A stretch of 64,000 nt of DNA from JAOUEA01 sp963821925 (GTDB taxonomy: Bacteria; Actinomycetota; UBA4738; HRBIN12): NCBI GenBank assembly GCA_963821925.1, contig CAWGFO010000010.1, forward strand, positions 310,001 through 374,000. Reading direction: 5' to 3'. The notes beneath the pieces were generated by a model, which was given only the letters and a program-made list of their open reading frames with translations, did no database searches and was not told the DNA's origin. The number at the start of each line of letters is the position of its first letter. The first letter of the stretch is position 1. The position numbers and the translations under genes are program-made. This document shows, piece after piece, positions 9,021 through 16,911 of this stretch.

Positions 9021-10366
9021 TGACCGAGCACCCGACGCCCGGTCGCGAACGGAACCGCCGTCCTCCCGAGCGACAGGTCCTGGAATCGCCGCTCTCGGCG
9101 ACGTGGCGTCCCGCGGTCCGGGAGAAGGCGGTCCTCGTGGGCGTGGGCCCGGGGGTCGCCGAAGACGACCTCGACGAGCTCGCCGCCCTCGCGGACTCGG
9201 CCGGCGCCGAGCCGGTCGCCCGCCTCGTGCAGTCGCGCGCCGAGCCCGATCCCGCGACCTTCATCGGCAAGGGCCGGCTCGACGACCTCCACGGGCTGAT
9301 CCATTCGAACGGGGCCGAGGTCGTGATCCTCGACCACGAGCTCACCCCCGGCCAGCTCCGGTCCCTCGAGGAGCGCATGGGCGTGAAGGTGATCGACCGA
9401 ACGGCGCTGATCCTCGACATCTTCGCGTTGCACGCGCGCAGCCGGGAGGGCCGCGCCCAGGTGGAGCTGGCGCAGCTGAACTACCTGCTGCCGCGGCTGC
9501 GTGGGTGGGGCGAGGCGCTCAGCCGGTCCGGCGGTGGGATCGGCACCCGGATGGGCGGCGGCGAGACGAAGCTCGAGGTCGACCGCCAGCACATCCGCCG
9601 GCGGATCACGAAGCTGCGGCGCGACATCAAGGCGATGTCGAAGACCCGCGAGACCAAGCGCGCGCGGCGCCAGGGGAGCGGCATCCCGCAGGCCGCGATC
9701 GCCGGGTACACGAACGCGGGGAAGTCGACCCTCCTGAACGCCCTGACCGGTGCCGACGTCCTCGTGGCCGACCAGCTGTTCGCCACCCTCGACCCCACGG
9801 TCCGCCGCCTGAAGCTCCCGAACGCCCGTCGCTGCACGGTGAGCGACACGGTGGGCTTCGTCAGCAAGCTCCCGCACGACCTGGTGGAGGCGTTCCGCTC
9901 GACGCTGGAAGAGGTCTCGATGGCCGAGCTCATCGTGCACGTCGCCGACGCCGCCTCGCCCGACCTCACGGAGCAGATCGAGGCGGTCCGTCGCGTCCTG
10001 GGCGAGATCGGGGCCGGTGACATCCCCGAGGTGCTCGTGTTGAACAAGATCGATCGGGTTGGCGGCTCCGAGCGCGCCCGGCTCGCCCGCCGGTACGCCG
10101 GGTCGGTATCCGTCTCGGCGTTGACGGGGGAGGGCGTGGACGGGCTCCTGCAGACCCTGGAGGAGGCGCTGCCCCACCCGCCCGTCGAGGTGACACTGCA
10201 GGTCCCCTACGCGCGCGAGGACCTCGTCGCGCGGCTCTACCGGGACGCCGAGGTGCTCGAGGTCCGCCACGAGGGCGAGGGGACCTGGGTCCACGCCCGC
10301 GTCGGCCTGCGCGAGCTGGCCGCGGTCCGCGAGTACGTCAGGTCGGAGCGGCGCCGGGGCGCCTGA
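9020..10366 (+). CDS. hflX: Ribosome-associated GTPase HflX
   Basis: HflX is a GTPase that binds the 50S subunit and rescues stalled or damaged ribosomes. The 448-residue protein has the N-terminal HflX domain (FIGKGRLDDL, LTPGQLRSLEE), the glycine-rich linker (SRSGGGIGTRMGGGETKLE) and the G domain (G1 GYTNAGKST, G3 DTVGF, G4 NKID). ATG 9020 is fused to the dapD stop in TGATG. The last codons form half of a stem-loop that probably ends the whole rny-to-hflX transcript. Confidence 0.95.
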   Translation: MTEHPTPGRERNRRPPERQVLESPLSATWRPAVREKAVLVGVGPGVAEDDLDELAALADSAGAEPVARLVQSRAEPDPATFIGKGRLDDLHGLIHSNGAEVVILDHELTPGQLRSLEERMGVKVIDRTALILDIFALHARSREGRAQVELAQLNYLLPRLRGWGEALSRSGGGIGTRMGGGETKLEVDRQHIRRRITKLRRDIKAMSKTRETKRARRQGSGIPQAAIAGYTNAGKSTLLNALTGADVLVADQLFATLDPTVRRLKLPNARRCTVSDTVGFVSKLPHDLVEAFRSTLEEVSMAELIVHVADAASPDLTEQIEAVRRVLGEIGAGDIPEVLVLNKIDRVGGSERARLARRYAGSVSVSALTGEGVDGLLQTLEEALPHPPVEVTLQVPYAREDLVARLYRDAEVLEVRHEGEGTWVHARVGLRELAAVREYVRSERRRGA

Positions 10367-10375
10367 GGGCGCCCC
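10356..10375. terminator. Stem-loop terminator between hflX and the SIS gene
   Basis: GGGGCGCC and GGCGCCCC form a perfect 8-bp GC stem around a TGAG loop that contains the hflX stop. It lies between two convergent genes and could serve both. There is no T-tract, which is usual for high-GC actinobacteria. Confidence 0.55.
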
Positions 10376-10387
10376 GCGGCTTCCGCC

Positions 10388-11386
10388 TCAGCGCTCGGGC
10401 GCGCCGATCGACCAGAGCCCCTGGTCCGCCCAGGCGCCCGTGATCACCGTGTCCGGGTTCTGACTGCGCTCCGCGGCGATCCGGAGGGCGAGCATCTGGA
10501 GCCTGGCGGTGAGCGGGATCTGGGCGAGGATCGGCGGCAGTGGCGCCGGCTCGTGCAGGTGGGACACGCCCACGCCTTCCGTTCGCGCGGCGTTGCCGAG
10601 GGCCTCCAGGAAGCCGTCAACGTCGGGCGGGGAGATCGTGAGCAGCCGGTCGCGCGCATCGAGCGGGACGGCGCCGCCGTGCAGCAGGTACTCGGCGTCG
10701 TACCCCTCGGCGAGCTGCCGTGCGGCCTCGCGAACCTTGAGGGCGCCTTCGCGCGCGGTGATGGCCCCCTGGCCGACGCCGGCGATCACGAGGAGCCGCT
10801 CGGGGGTGGGGACGTCGTCGATCCCCGGCGCCTCTATCGCGTTGCGGACCAACCCGGGCACGAGCGCCAGGGTCTCGGTCGAGAAGCGCTCGGCCCCCAT
10901 GCTCCCCGCCAGCATCGCGAGCACGAGCAGGGTCGCCGTGTAGCTCACGGTGTAGGTCTCGGAGGTTTCCTTGGCGACCGTGGCGATCGCGTCGGGGAAC
11001 GACGCGCCCGTGCGTGTGATCGTGATCACGTGCATCCCGGCGTTGAACGCCAGCGCGCGCGCGGCCATCGCGTACGCGGTCTCGTGCGTGTGCGAGATCA
11101 CGATGATCGCGTCCTGCGGGCCGACGTTGGGCGCCCACCCCACGAACTGCATCGAGGAGATCGCGAGCGCCGAGCGTCCCGTCTCCTGGATCATCAGGGC
11201 GCCGAGCACCGCCGCGTGCTGGCTGGTACCGGTGCCCACGACCCAGATCCTCCGGGCCCGGTGGAGGCCCTCGGCCACGGATCGGACCTGGGCGCGGACC
11301 TCGTGCGAGGCGGCGATCCGATCGAGCTCGTCGGGCTGCGACCTGATCTGCTGCTCGAGCTGGGTCGTGGATTGCGACTGTGACAT
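10388..11386 (-). CDS. SIS-domain sugar-phosphate isomerase-like protein
   Basis: A 332-residue protein with two SIS folds (about residues 40-170 and 195-320). Motifs include GTGTSQHAAVLG and VISHTHETA in the first, and AREGALKVREA in the second. It resembles the isomerase half of glucosamine-6-phosphate synthase without the glutaminase domain. Such stand-alone proteins act on phosphosugars as isomerases, deaminases or sensors; the exact substrate is unknown. ATG 11386 has GAGGAG upstream. It converges on hflX and is followed upstream by lexA on the same strand with a 38-base gap. Confidence 0.8.
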   Translation of the reverse strand: MSQSQSTTQLEQQIRSQPDELDRIAASHEVRAQVRSVAEGLHRARRIWVVGTGTSQHAAVLGALMIQETGRSALAISSMQFVGWAPNVGPQDAIIVISHTHETAYAMAARALAFNAGMHVITITRTGASFPDAIATVAKETSETYTVSYTATLLVLAMLAGSMGAERFSTETLALVPGLVRNAIEAPGIDDVPTPERLLVIAGVGQGAITAREGALKVREAARQLAEGYDAEYLLHGGAVPLDARDRLLTISPPDVDGFLEALGNAARTEGVGVSHLHEPAPLPPILAQIPLTARLQMLALRIAAERSQNPDTVITGAWADQGLWSIGAPER

Positions 11387-11424
11387 CGGCTGGCTCCTCG
11401 GCGACGGACTGCCGCGAGCCTACC

Positions 11425-12030
11425 TCAGAGCTTGCGCAGGACCGCAACCACGGTGCCGAGGATCCGCCCGTCGTCCATCTCGAACGGCTCGAGGGAGGGG
11501 TTCTCGGGGATCAGCATCACGCGGTCGCCGTCGTGACCGAGCCGCTTGACCGTCGCCTCGTCCTCGGCCGGGCCGGGCAGGAGCGCGGCCACGATGTCGC
11601 CGTCGCGCGCGGTGGGCTGGGACCGGATGACCACCGTGTCGCCGTCGAAGATCCCGGCGCCGATCATCGAGTCCCCCTGGACCGTCAGGGCGAAGTGCTC
11701 GGCGTCGGAGGCGAAGCCCAGCGGCACCGCGACGTACTCCTCGACGTGCTCCTCCGCGAGGATGGGCGCGCCGGCCGCGATCCGGCCCACGAGCGGCACG
11801 GCGATCGACGGGGCCTTCGGCCCGTCGAGGGTGACGGCGCGCGGCTTGGTCGGGTCCTTGTGGAGCAGGCCCTTGCGCTCGAGGTTCGCCAGCTGGGCGT
11901 GGACGCTCGAGGACGACGTGAGCCCGACGGCCTCGCCGATCTCGCGAACCGTCGGGGGGTAGCCGCGGTCACGCACGGTGGCGGCGATGAAGTCCAGGAT
12001 GCGCTGCTGTCGGGCGGTGATGTCAGACAT
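11425..12030 (-). CDS. lexA: LexA SOS repressor
   Basis: LexA represses DNA-damage genes and self-cleaves with RecA-ssDNA. The 201-residue product has a winged HTH (residues 1-65, with PPTVREIGEAVGLTSSSSVH in short), a scissile A86-G87 in GRIAAGAP, the catalytic S121 in GDSM and K162 in EATVKRL. All residues needed for cleavage are present. ATG 12030 was chosen as the conserved start; the frame stays open upstream through the operator region. Three LexA boxes lie between this gene and the divergent LysM gene. Confidence 0.95.
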   Translation of the reverse strand: MSDITARQQRILDFIAATVRDRGYPPTVREIGEAVGLTSSSSVHAQLANLERKGLLHKDPTKPRAVTLDGPKAPSIAVPLVGRIAAGAPILAEEHVEEYVAVPLGFASDAEHFALTVQGDSMIGAGIFDGDTVVIRSQPTARDGDIVAALLPGPAEDEATVKRLGHDGDRVMLIPENPSLEPFEMDDGRILGTVVAVLRKL

Positions 12031-12084
12031 GGTCACTAGCCTCCTCGTCGTCGGGCGGACGCTATCAGCCGCCGGGAGGGGATG

Positions 12085-12098
12085 CAAACATATGTTCG
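12085..12098. promoter_or_regulatory. LexA box 1 (imperfect)
   Basis: CAAACATATGTTCG is one base off the actinobacterial LexA palindrome CGAAC-N4-GTTCG. It is the box nearest to lexA (55 bases from its ATG) and so probably mediates autorepression. Confidence 0.7.
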
Positions 12099-12114
12099 AA
12101 TCGGTCCTTGACTC

Positions 12115-12128
12115 CGAACACGTGTTCG
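12115..12128. promoter_or_regulatory. LexA box 2 (perfect)
   Basis: CGAACACGTGTTCG is a perfect palindrome and extends to CCGAACACGTGTTCGG. It lies 15 bases upstream of the LysM-gene ATG (12143), where LexA binding would block that gene's transcription. Confidence 0.85.
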
Positions 12129-12142
12129 GGCAACGTGTGCTC

Positions 12143-12442
12143 ATGCATCGAACGTACGTTCGCCGCCGCCGCGTCACCCTCGCGCTCGTCGTGGTCGGGC
12201 TCGCGGCCATCGTGTCCGGTCCGGTCGCGAACGCGGTCGGGCTCCGCGGACCCGACGACGGCATGGAGCCGATTGCGCACCGCACGTACGTCGTGCGCGA
12301 TGGCGACACGCTGTGGTCGATCGCGACCCGTGTGGCCCACGGCGACGACCCCCGCCCGCTGGTCGACGCGATCGAGGCGGAGAACGACGTCACGGCCGGC
12401 GCGCTGGTGCCCGGCATGACCCTCGCGGTCCCGGCGGCCTGA
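12143..12442 (+). CDS. SOS-induced LysM membrane protein, candidate cell-division inhibitor
   Basis: A 99-residue protein: a short basic N-terminus (MHRTYVRRRR), one membrane helix (about residues 11-33) and a C-terminal LysM domain (VVRDGDTLWSIA ... GMTLAVP) that should bind peptidoglycan outside the membrane. It is divergent from lexA with two perfect LexA boxes at its start. This is the layout of Mycobacterium Rv2719c/ChiZ, Corynebacterium DivS and Bacillus YneA, SOS proteins that stop division. No hydrolase domain is seen. A GTG at 12137 is an alternative start. Function is inferred from context and domain layout. Confidence 0.8.
   Translation: MHRTYVRRRRVTLALVVVGLAAIVSGPVANAVGLRGPDDGMEPIAHRTYVVRDGDTLWSIATRVAHGDDPRPLVDAIEAENDVTAGALVPGMTLAVPAA
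12149..12162. promoter_or_regulatory. LexA box 3 (perfect, inside the LysM gene start)
   Basis: CGAACGTACGTTCG is a perfect LexA palindrome 34 bases from box 2 (start to start). It falls within codons 3-7 of the LysM gene, so the operator doubles as coding sequence. Confidence 0.8.
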
Positions 12443-12449
12443 CGGCGCA

Positions 12450-12470
12450 CCCCCGGTCGCGTCCCGGGGG
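12450..12470 (+). terminator. Terminator-like stem-loop after the LysM gene
   Basis: CCCCCGG (12450-12456) pairs with CCGGGGG (12464-12470) around a 7-base loop, starting 8 bases after the LysM stop and just before the nrdR promoter. Confidence 0.5.
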
Positions 12471-12476
12471 ACATCC

Positions 12477-12505
12477 TTGACGCCCCTACATCCCGCGGGT
12501 ACGGT
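12477..12505 (+). promoter_or_regulatory. Predicted nrdR promoter
   Basis: TTGACG (12477-12482), a 17-base spacer, then TACGGT (12500-12505) fit a housekeeping sigma promoter. The NrdR box begins 9 bases after the -10, over the expected start of transcription. Confidence 0.5.
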
Positions 12506-12513
12506 TCCCGCCG

Positions 12514-12529
12514 CCACAACATCTTGTGG
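12514..12529. promoter_or_regulatory. NrdR box upstream of nrdR
   Basis: CCACAACATCTTGTGG is a near-perfect palindrome (CCACAA / TTGTGG arms) matching the NrdR-box pattern. It ends 8 bases before the preferred nrdR ATG, suggesting autoregulation. Confidence 0.75.
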
Positions 12530-12537
12530 TCCTACCT

Positions 12538-13014
12538 ATGCGGTGTCCCTGGTGCAACGCGGACGACGATCGGGTCGTCGACTCTCGTCCCGCCGACGGC
12601 GGTGCGTCGATCCGTCGACGCCGCGAGTGCGCGGCCTGCTCCCGCCGCTACACCACCTTCGAACGCGTCGAGGACGTCGGTCTGATGGTGGTGAAGCGGG
12701 ACGGTTCGAAGGAGCCCTTCAGCCGGGAGAAGCTGGCCGCCGGGATCCGCAACGCCGTCGCCGACCGGCCGGTGCTGGCCTCCGAGGTCGAGGAGATGGT
12801 CGACCGGATCCAGGGCAGGCTCCGCCGGCGTGGTCCCGAGGTTGCGTCGCAGCTGGTCGGGGGAGAGGTGCTGGCGGCGTTGCGCAAGACCGACGAGGTG
12901 GCCTACCTCCGGTTCGCCTCGGTCTACAAGGATTTCGAGGGCGCCGCGGACTTCGAGCGTGAGCTCGTCTCGCTCCAGAAGAAGGTCCCCGCCAAACGCC
13001 GTTCCGGCGCCTGA
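12538..13014 (+). CDS. nrdR: Transcriptional repressor NrdR
   Basis: NrdR is the ATP/dATP-sensing repressor of ribonucleotide reductase genes. The 158-residue product has the N-terminal zinc ribbon (CPWC at residues 3-6, then CAAC) and the ATP-cone starting VVKRDGSKEPFSREKL. ATG 12538 gives the family start MRCPWC; GTG 12526 in the same frame would lie inside the NrdR box. The target gene nrdJ is next downstream, as in many actinobacteria. Confidence 0.95.
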   Translation: MRCPWCNADDDRVVDSRPADGGASIRRRRECAACSRRYTTFERVEDVGLMVVKRDGSKEPFSREKLAAGIRNAVADRPVLASEVEEMVDRIQGRLRRRGPEVASQLVGGEVLAALRKTDEVAYLRFASVYKDFEGAADFERELVSLQKKVPAKRRSGA

Positions 13015-13128
13015 CCCTCCGTTCGGCGGAAAGTCCGACACGTTCGCGTTGTCCACCGCGTATCCGCTGCGCGTCCACAGCCCGGCCCCGTAGCCTTCGA
13101 TCGGTGCGGACAGCGTGTGCTCGTCTGA

Positions 13129-13144
13129 CCACAAGATATAGTGG
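13129..13144. promoter_or_regulatory. NrdR box 1 upstream of nrdJ
   Basis: CCACAAGATATAGTGG is a 16-bp palindrome of the NrdR-box type, first of a pair whose starts are 31 bp apart (about three helical turns). This spacing is typical for tandem NrdR sites. Confidence 0.8.
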
Positions 13145-13159
13145 TACAAGCGGTCGTTT

Positions 13160-13175
13160 CGTCAAGATATTGGGA
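13160..13175. promoter_or_regulatory. NrdR box 2 upstream of nrdJ
   Basis: CGTCAAGATATTGGGA matches the core CAAGATAT of box 1 but has weaker outer arms. It lies 8 bases upstream of the predicted -35. Confidence 0.6.
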
Positions 13176-13183
13176 GAATGATG

Positions 13184-13212
13184 TTGACACGCATCCGCCG
13201 CGGGGACAGAAT
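13184..13212 (+). promoter_or_regulatory. Predicted nrdJ promoter
   Basis: TTGACA (13184-13189), 17 bases, then CAGAAT (13207-13212). This is a near-consensus promoter placed just after the NrdR box pair, giving a leader of about 85 bases to the TTG start at 13305. No cobalamin riboswitch fold was recognised in the leader. Confidence 0.55.
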
Positions 13213-13304
13213 CACGTCCCTGTTATTCCACCAGTGTGATCTTCCCCAGTGACACGGATCCGGCGGCGGAGCGTCGTCGGAACCGACGGAGAGGAGGAGG
13301 GGTC

Positions 13305-16067
13305 TTGGCCACGAAGCAGGGCGATGTCGAGGTGATCCGCGAGGGACTGACGTTCAAGCGGTACTTCACGACCGACGGACGGCACCCGTTCGACGACGTC
13401 GAGTGGGAGATCCGCGACGCGGTCATCCCGAACTACAAGGAGGGCGGCAACGCCTTCGAGCAGCGCAACGTCGAGTTCCCGGTGACCTGGTCGCAGAACG
13501 CGACCAACATCGTCGCCCAGAAGTACTTCCGTGGCACCCTCGGCACCCCGCAGCGCGAGTCGAGCGTCCGCCAGCTGGCGAGCCGCGTCGTCGACACGAT
13601 CCGCGGCTGGGGCGACAAGCACGGCTACTTCGCGACGCCCGAGGACGGGCAGATCTTCGCCGAGGAGCTGACCCACCTGATCGTCACCCAGAAGGCGGCC
13701 TTCAACTCGCCGGTCTGGTTCAACGTCGGCGTGCCCGACACGCCGCAGCAGTGCTCGGCCTGCTTCATCCTCGCCGTCGACGACCACATGTCATCGATCC
13801 TCAACTGGTACGTCGAGGAGGGCACGATCTTCAAGGGCGGGTCCGGCTCGGGCATCAACCTCTCGAAGATCCGCTCCTCGAAGGAAACGCTCGCCGGGGG
13901 CGGCACCGCGAGCGGCCCGGTGAGCTTCATGCGCGGCGCCGACGCCTCCGCCGGCACGATCAAGTCGGGCGGCAAGACGCGGCGCGCGGCCAAGATGGTG
14001 ATCCTGAACGTCGACCACCCCGACGTCGAGGACTTCATCTGGTGCAAGTCGAACGAGGAGCACAAGGCTCGCGCCCTGCGCGACGCCGGGTTCGACATGG
14101 ACCTCGACGGCAAGGACAGCGCCTCGATCCAGTACCAGAACGCGAACAACTCGGTGCGCGTGACCGACGCGTTCATGCAGGCGTTCGAGCAGGACCAGGA
14201 CTGGAAGCTGAAGGCCGTCACCACGGGCGAGACGGCCGCCACGATCCGGGCGCGCGACCTGATGCGTCAGATCGCCGACGCGGCCTGGCAGTGCGCCGAC
14301 CCCGGGATGCAGTACGACACCACGATCAACGAGTGGCACACCTGCCCGGCGTCGGGCCGCATCAACGGCTCGAACCCCTGCAGCGAGTACATGCACCTCG
14401 ACAACAGCGCGTGCAACCTGGCCTCGCTGAACCTGATGAAGTTCCTGAACGACGACGGCTCGTTCGACGTCGCGAGCTACCGGCACGCGGTCGAGGTCGT
14501 GTTCTCGGCGCAGGAGATGCTCGTCAGCGAGTCGAGCTACCCGACCGAGAAGATCGGCGAGAACGCCCGCGCGTACCGCCAGCTCGGGCTCGGCTACGCG
14601 AACCTCGGCGCCCTGCTGATGGCCCGTGGCCTCGCGTACGACTCCGACGCGGGCCGCGCCTGGGCGGGCGCGCTCACCGCGATCATGACCGGCCACGCGT
14701 ACCGCACCTCGGCCAAGATCGCCGAGGTCATGGGGCCGTTCGAGGGCTACGCGCCCAACGCCGACGCGATGCTCCGCGTGATCCGCAAGCACCGGGCGGC
14801 GGCCGAAGAGATCGACGCCGAGCTGGTGCCCGAGGGCATGCTGTCCGCGGCCAAGCAGGCATGGGACGAGGCGATCTCGCTGGGCGAGCAGCACGGGTAC
14901 CGCAACGCCCAGGCGTCGGTCCTCGCGCCCACCGGCACGATCGGCCTGATGATGGACTGCGACACGACCGGCATCGAGCCCGAGCTCGCGCTCGTCAAGA
15001 CGAAGAAGCTCGTGGGCGGCGGCACGATGCAGTTCGTGAACCAGACCGTCCCGCGCGCGCTCGACAAGCTCGGGTACTCCGAGGCGCAGATCGAGGACAT
15101 CGTCGCGTACATCGCCGAGCACAACTCGGTCGTCGAGGCCCCGCACCTGCGCGAGGAGCACTACTCGGTCTTCGACACCGCGATGGGGGCCCAGCCGATC
15201 CACTACATGGGCCACGTGCGGATGATGGCCGCGGCGCAGCCGTTCATCTCGGGCGCGATCTCCAAGACGGTGAACATGCCGGAGGAGGCCACGATCGAGG
15301 AGGTCGAGCAGCTCTTCGTCGAGTCGTGGAAGCTCGGCCTGAAGGCGGTCGCGATCTACCGCGACAACTGCAAGGTCGCGCAGCCGCTCTCGGCCGACAA
15401 GAAGAAGGTGGCCGAGGCGCCCGAGCCCACCGAGTTGGCGCACCCGGTCCGCAAGCGCCTGCCGATGTCGCGGCCCTCGAAGACGACGTCGTTCCAGGTG
15501 GGCGACGCCGAGGGGTACATCATCGCCGGCAGCTACCCCGACGACGGTCTGGGCGAGATCTTCCTGAAGACCTCGAAGCAGGGGTCGACGCTCAGCGGCG
15601 TGATGGACGCGTTCTCGATCGCGATCTCGATCGGTCTGCAGTACGGGGTGCCGCTCGAGACCTTCGTCGAGAAGTTCATCAACATGAAGTTCGAGCCGAG
15701 CGGCATGACGAACGATCCGGACATCCGGTTCGCGTCCTCGCTCCTCGACTACGTGTTCCGCCGGCTGGCGCTCGACAACCTGCCCACCGAGACGCGCGAG
15801 GGGCTGGGGATCAAGTCGATCGCCGAGCGTAAGGAGATCGCGCAGCTCGAGGCGGGAGCGAAGACCGCGGCACCCGCAGAGCCGGAGGCGCCGGTCCAGG
15901 CGACGGCGGCCGAGGCGGTGGGCACGCCGGCGCTGATCGAGGTCACCGAGCGCCCCGGCGCCAAGGCCAGCGACGCACCGCTCTGCTACTCGTGCGGCTC
16001 GAAGATGCAGCCCGCGGGCTCGTGTTACGTCTGCACGAGCTGCGGGAGCACCAGCGGCTGCTCGTAG
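13305..16067 (+). CDS. nrdJ: Adenosylcobalamin-dependent ribonucleotide reductase (class II)
   Basis: NrdJ makes deoxyribonucleotides using B12 and without oxygen. The 920-residue product has the substrate-site cysteine region QQCSACFIL, the loop GGSGSGINLSKIR, the thiyl-radical region NPCSEYMHLDNSACNL and a C-terminal domain ending in four paired cysteines (CYSC, CYVC, CGSTSGC). TTG 13305 is chosen because an exceptional ribosome site (GAGGAGGAGGGG) lies just before it; a GTG at 13236 in the same frame has none. It sits directly after nrdR and under NrdR boxes. Confidence 0.93.
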   Translation: MATKQGDVEVIREGLTFKRYFTTDGRHPFDDVEWEIRDAVIPNYKEGGNAFEQRNVEFPVTWSQNATNIVAQKYFRGTLGTPQRESSVRQLASRVVDTIRGWGDKHGYFATPEDGQIFAEELTHLIVTQKAAFNSPVWFNVGVPDTPQQCSACFILAVDDHMSSILNWYVEEGTIFKGGSGSGINLSKIRSSKETLAGGGTASGPVSFMRGADASAGTIKSGGKTRRAAKMVILNVDHPDVEDFIWCKSNEEHKARALRDAGFDMDLDGKDSASIQYQNANNSVRVTDAFMQAFEQDQDWKLKAVTTGETAATIRARDLMRQIADAAWQCADPGMQYDTTINEWHTCPASGRINGSNPCSEYMHLDNSACNLASLNLMKFLNDDGSFDVASYRHAVEVVFSAQEMLVSESSYPTEKIGENARAYRQLGLGYANLGALLMARGLAYDSDAGRAWAGALTAIMTGHAYRTSAKIAEVMGPFEGYAPNADAMLRVIRKHRAAAEEIDAELVPEGMLSAAKQAWDEAISLGEQHGYRNAQASVLAPTGTIGLMMDCDTTGIEPELALVKTKKLVGGGTMQFVNQTVPRALDKLGYSEAQIEDIVAYIAEHNSVVEAPHLREEHYSVFDTAMGAQPIHYMGHVRMMAAAQPFISGAISKTVNMPEEATIEEVEQLFVESWKLGLKAVAIYRDNCKVAQPLSADKKKVAEAPEPTELAHPVRKRLPMSRPSKTTSFQVGDAEGYIIAGSYPDDGLGEIFLKTSKQGSTLSGVMDAFSIAISIGLQYGVPLETFVEKFINMKFEPSGMTNDPDIRFASSLLDYVFRRLALDNLPTETREGLGIKSIAERKEIAQLEAGAKTAAPAEPEAPVQATAAEAVGTPALIEVTERPGAKASDAPLCYSCGSKMQPAGSCYVCTSCGSTSGCS

Positions 16068-16087
16068 TTCCCCACGCGAGACCCCGA

Positions 16088-16113
16088 GGCCGGGGCCCTG
16101 ACGGGCCCCGGCC
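16088..16113 (+). terminator. nrdJ terminator
   Basis: A perfect 11-bp stem, GGCCGGGGCCC / GGGCCCCGGCC, with a TGAC loop starts 21 bases after the nrdJ stop. Outer CGCGAG / CTCGCG arms (16075-16080, 16115-16120) can extend it. Confidence 0.75.
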
Positions 16114-16156
16114 GCTCGCGTTGGATGGGTCGGCGCCGTCGGGTAGCCTTCGCGCC

Positions 16157-16534
16157 ATGAGTCACCGCGGCGCCCGGCTGGTCGGCCTCCACCACGTCCA
16201 GCTCGCGATGCCCCCCGACGAGGAAGAGGCGGCCGTGAAGTTCTACGGTGCGATCCTCGGGCTCGAGCAGGTGCCCAAGCCGGCCGATCTCTCGCCGCGC
16301 GGCGGCGTGTGGTTCCGCACCGGCGACCTCGAGGTCCACCTGGGGATGGAGGAACCGTTCTCGCCGGCGGTGAAGGCCCATCCCGCGTTCCTCGTCGACG
16401 GTCTCGAGACGATGAAGGCGAGGATCGAGGCCGCCGGGTACCGCGTCACCGACACCGTCCAGATCGAGGGGTTCCATCGCGTCTACGTGCGCGACCCCTT
16501 CGGAAACCGCGTGGAGCTGATCGAGCCGGCGTGA
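16157..16534 (+). CDS. VOC (glyoxalase/bleomycin-resistance fold) protein 1
   Basis: A 125-residue single-domain VOC protein: LHHVQLAMP at the N-terminus, central FRTGDLEVHLGME, and the family ending RDPFGNRVELIEP. The His and Glu positions that bind metal in VOC enzymes are present (LHHVQLAM, VHLG, RVELIE). The substrate is unknown. It overlaps the next gene, a close paralogue, by 4 bases. Confidence 0.8.
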   Translation: MSHRGARLVGLHHVQLAMPPDEEEAAVKFYGAILGLEQVPKPADLSPRGGVWFRTGDLEVHLGMEEPFSPAVKAHPAFLVDGLETMKARIEAAGYRVTDTVQIEGFHRVYVRDPFGNRVELIEPA

Positions 16535-16911
16535 GCGGGGGATGGCGCTTCGAGGGCTGGCACCACGTGCTCCTCGCGATGCCGCCCGGGGGAGAAGAGG
16601 CCGCCGACGGCTTCTACGCGGAGCGCCTGGGGCTCGAGGCCGTGCCCAAACCCGCGCACCTCGCGACCCGCGGCGGCCGGTGGTACCGCGGCGCCGGGCT
16701 CGAGTTGCACCTGGGGGCGGAGGACGGGTTCCGGGCATCGACGAAGTCCCATCCCGCGATGCGGGTCCGCGGCCTCGCGGAACTCCGCCGGGCCCTCGAG
16801 CGCGACGGCGTGACGGTGACCGATGACACCCAGCTCGACGGCCACGAACGGTGGTACGTCACCGATCCCTTCGGGAACCGGCTCGAGCTGATCGAGGAGG
16901 TGACCGCCTGA
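16531..16911 (+). CDS. VOC (glyoxalase/bleomycin-resistance fold) protein 2
   Basis: A 126-residue paralogue of the preceding protein, with the same landmarks (WHHVLLAMP, LELHLGAED, TDPFGNRLELIE). GTG 16531 overlaps the upstream stop by 4 bases and the stop runs into the dut ATG (TGATG), so the three genes are translationally linked. VOC proteins act as dimers or with paired modules, so the pair could form a heterodimer. This is inference. Confidence 0.8.
   Translation: MSGGWRFEGWHHVLLAMPPGGEEAADGFYAERLGLEAVPKPAHLATRGGRWYRGAGLELHLGAEDGFRASTKSHPAMRVRGLAELRRALERDGVTVTDDTQLDGHERWYVTDPFGNRLELIEEVTA

Noticed and set aside
13015..13304. Cobalamin riboswitch before the B12-dependent nrdJ
   Set aside because: No B12-box-like sequence or extended leader was found; NrdR boxes and a normal promoter explain the region.
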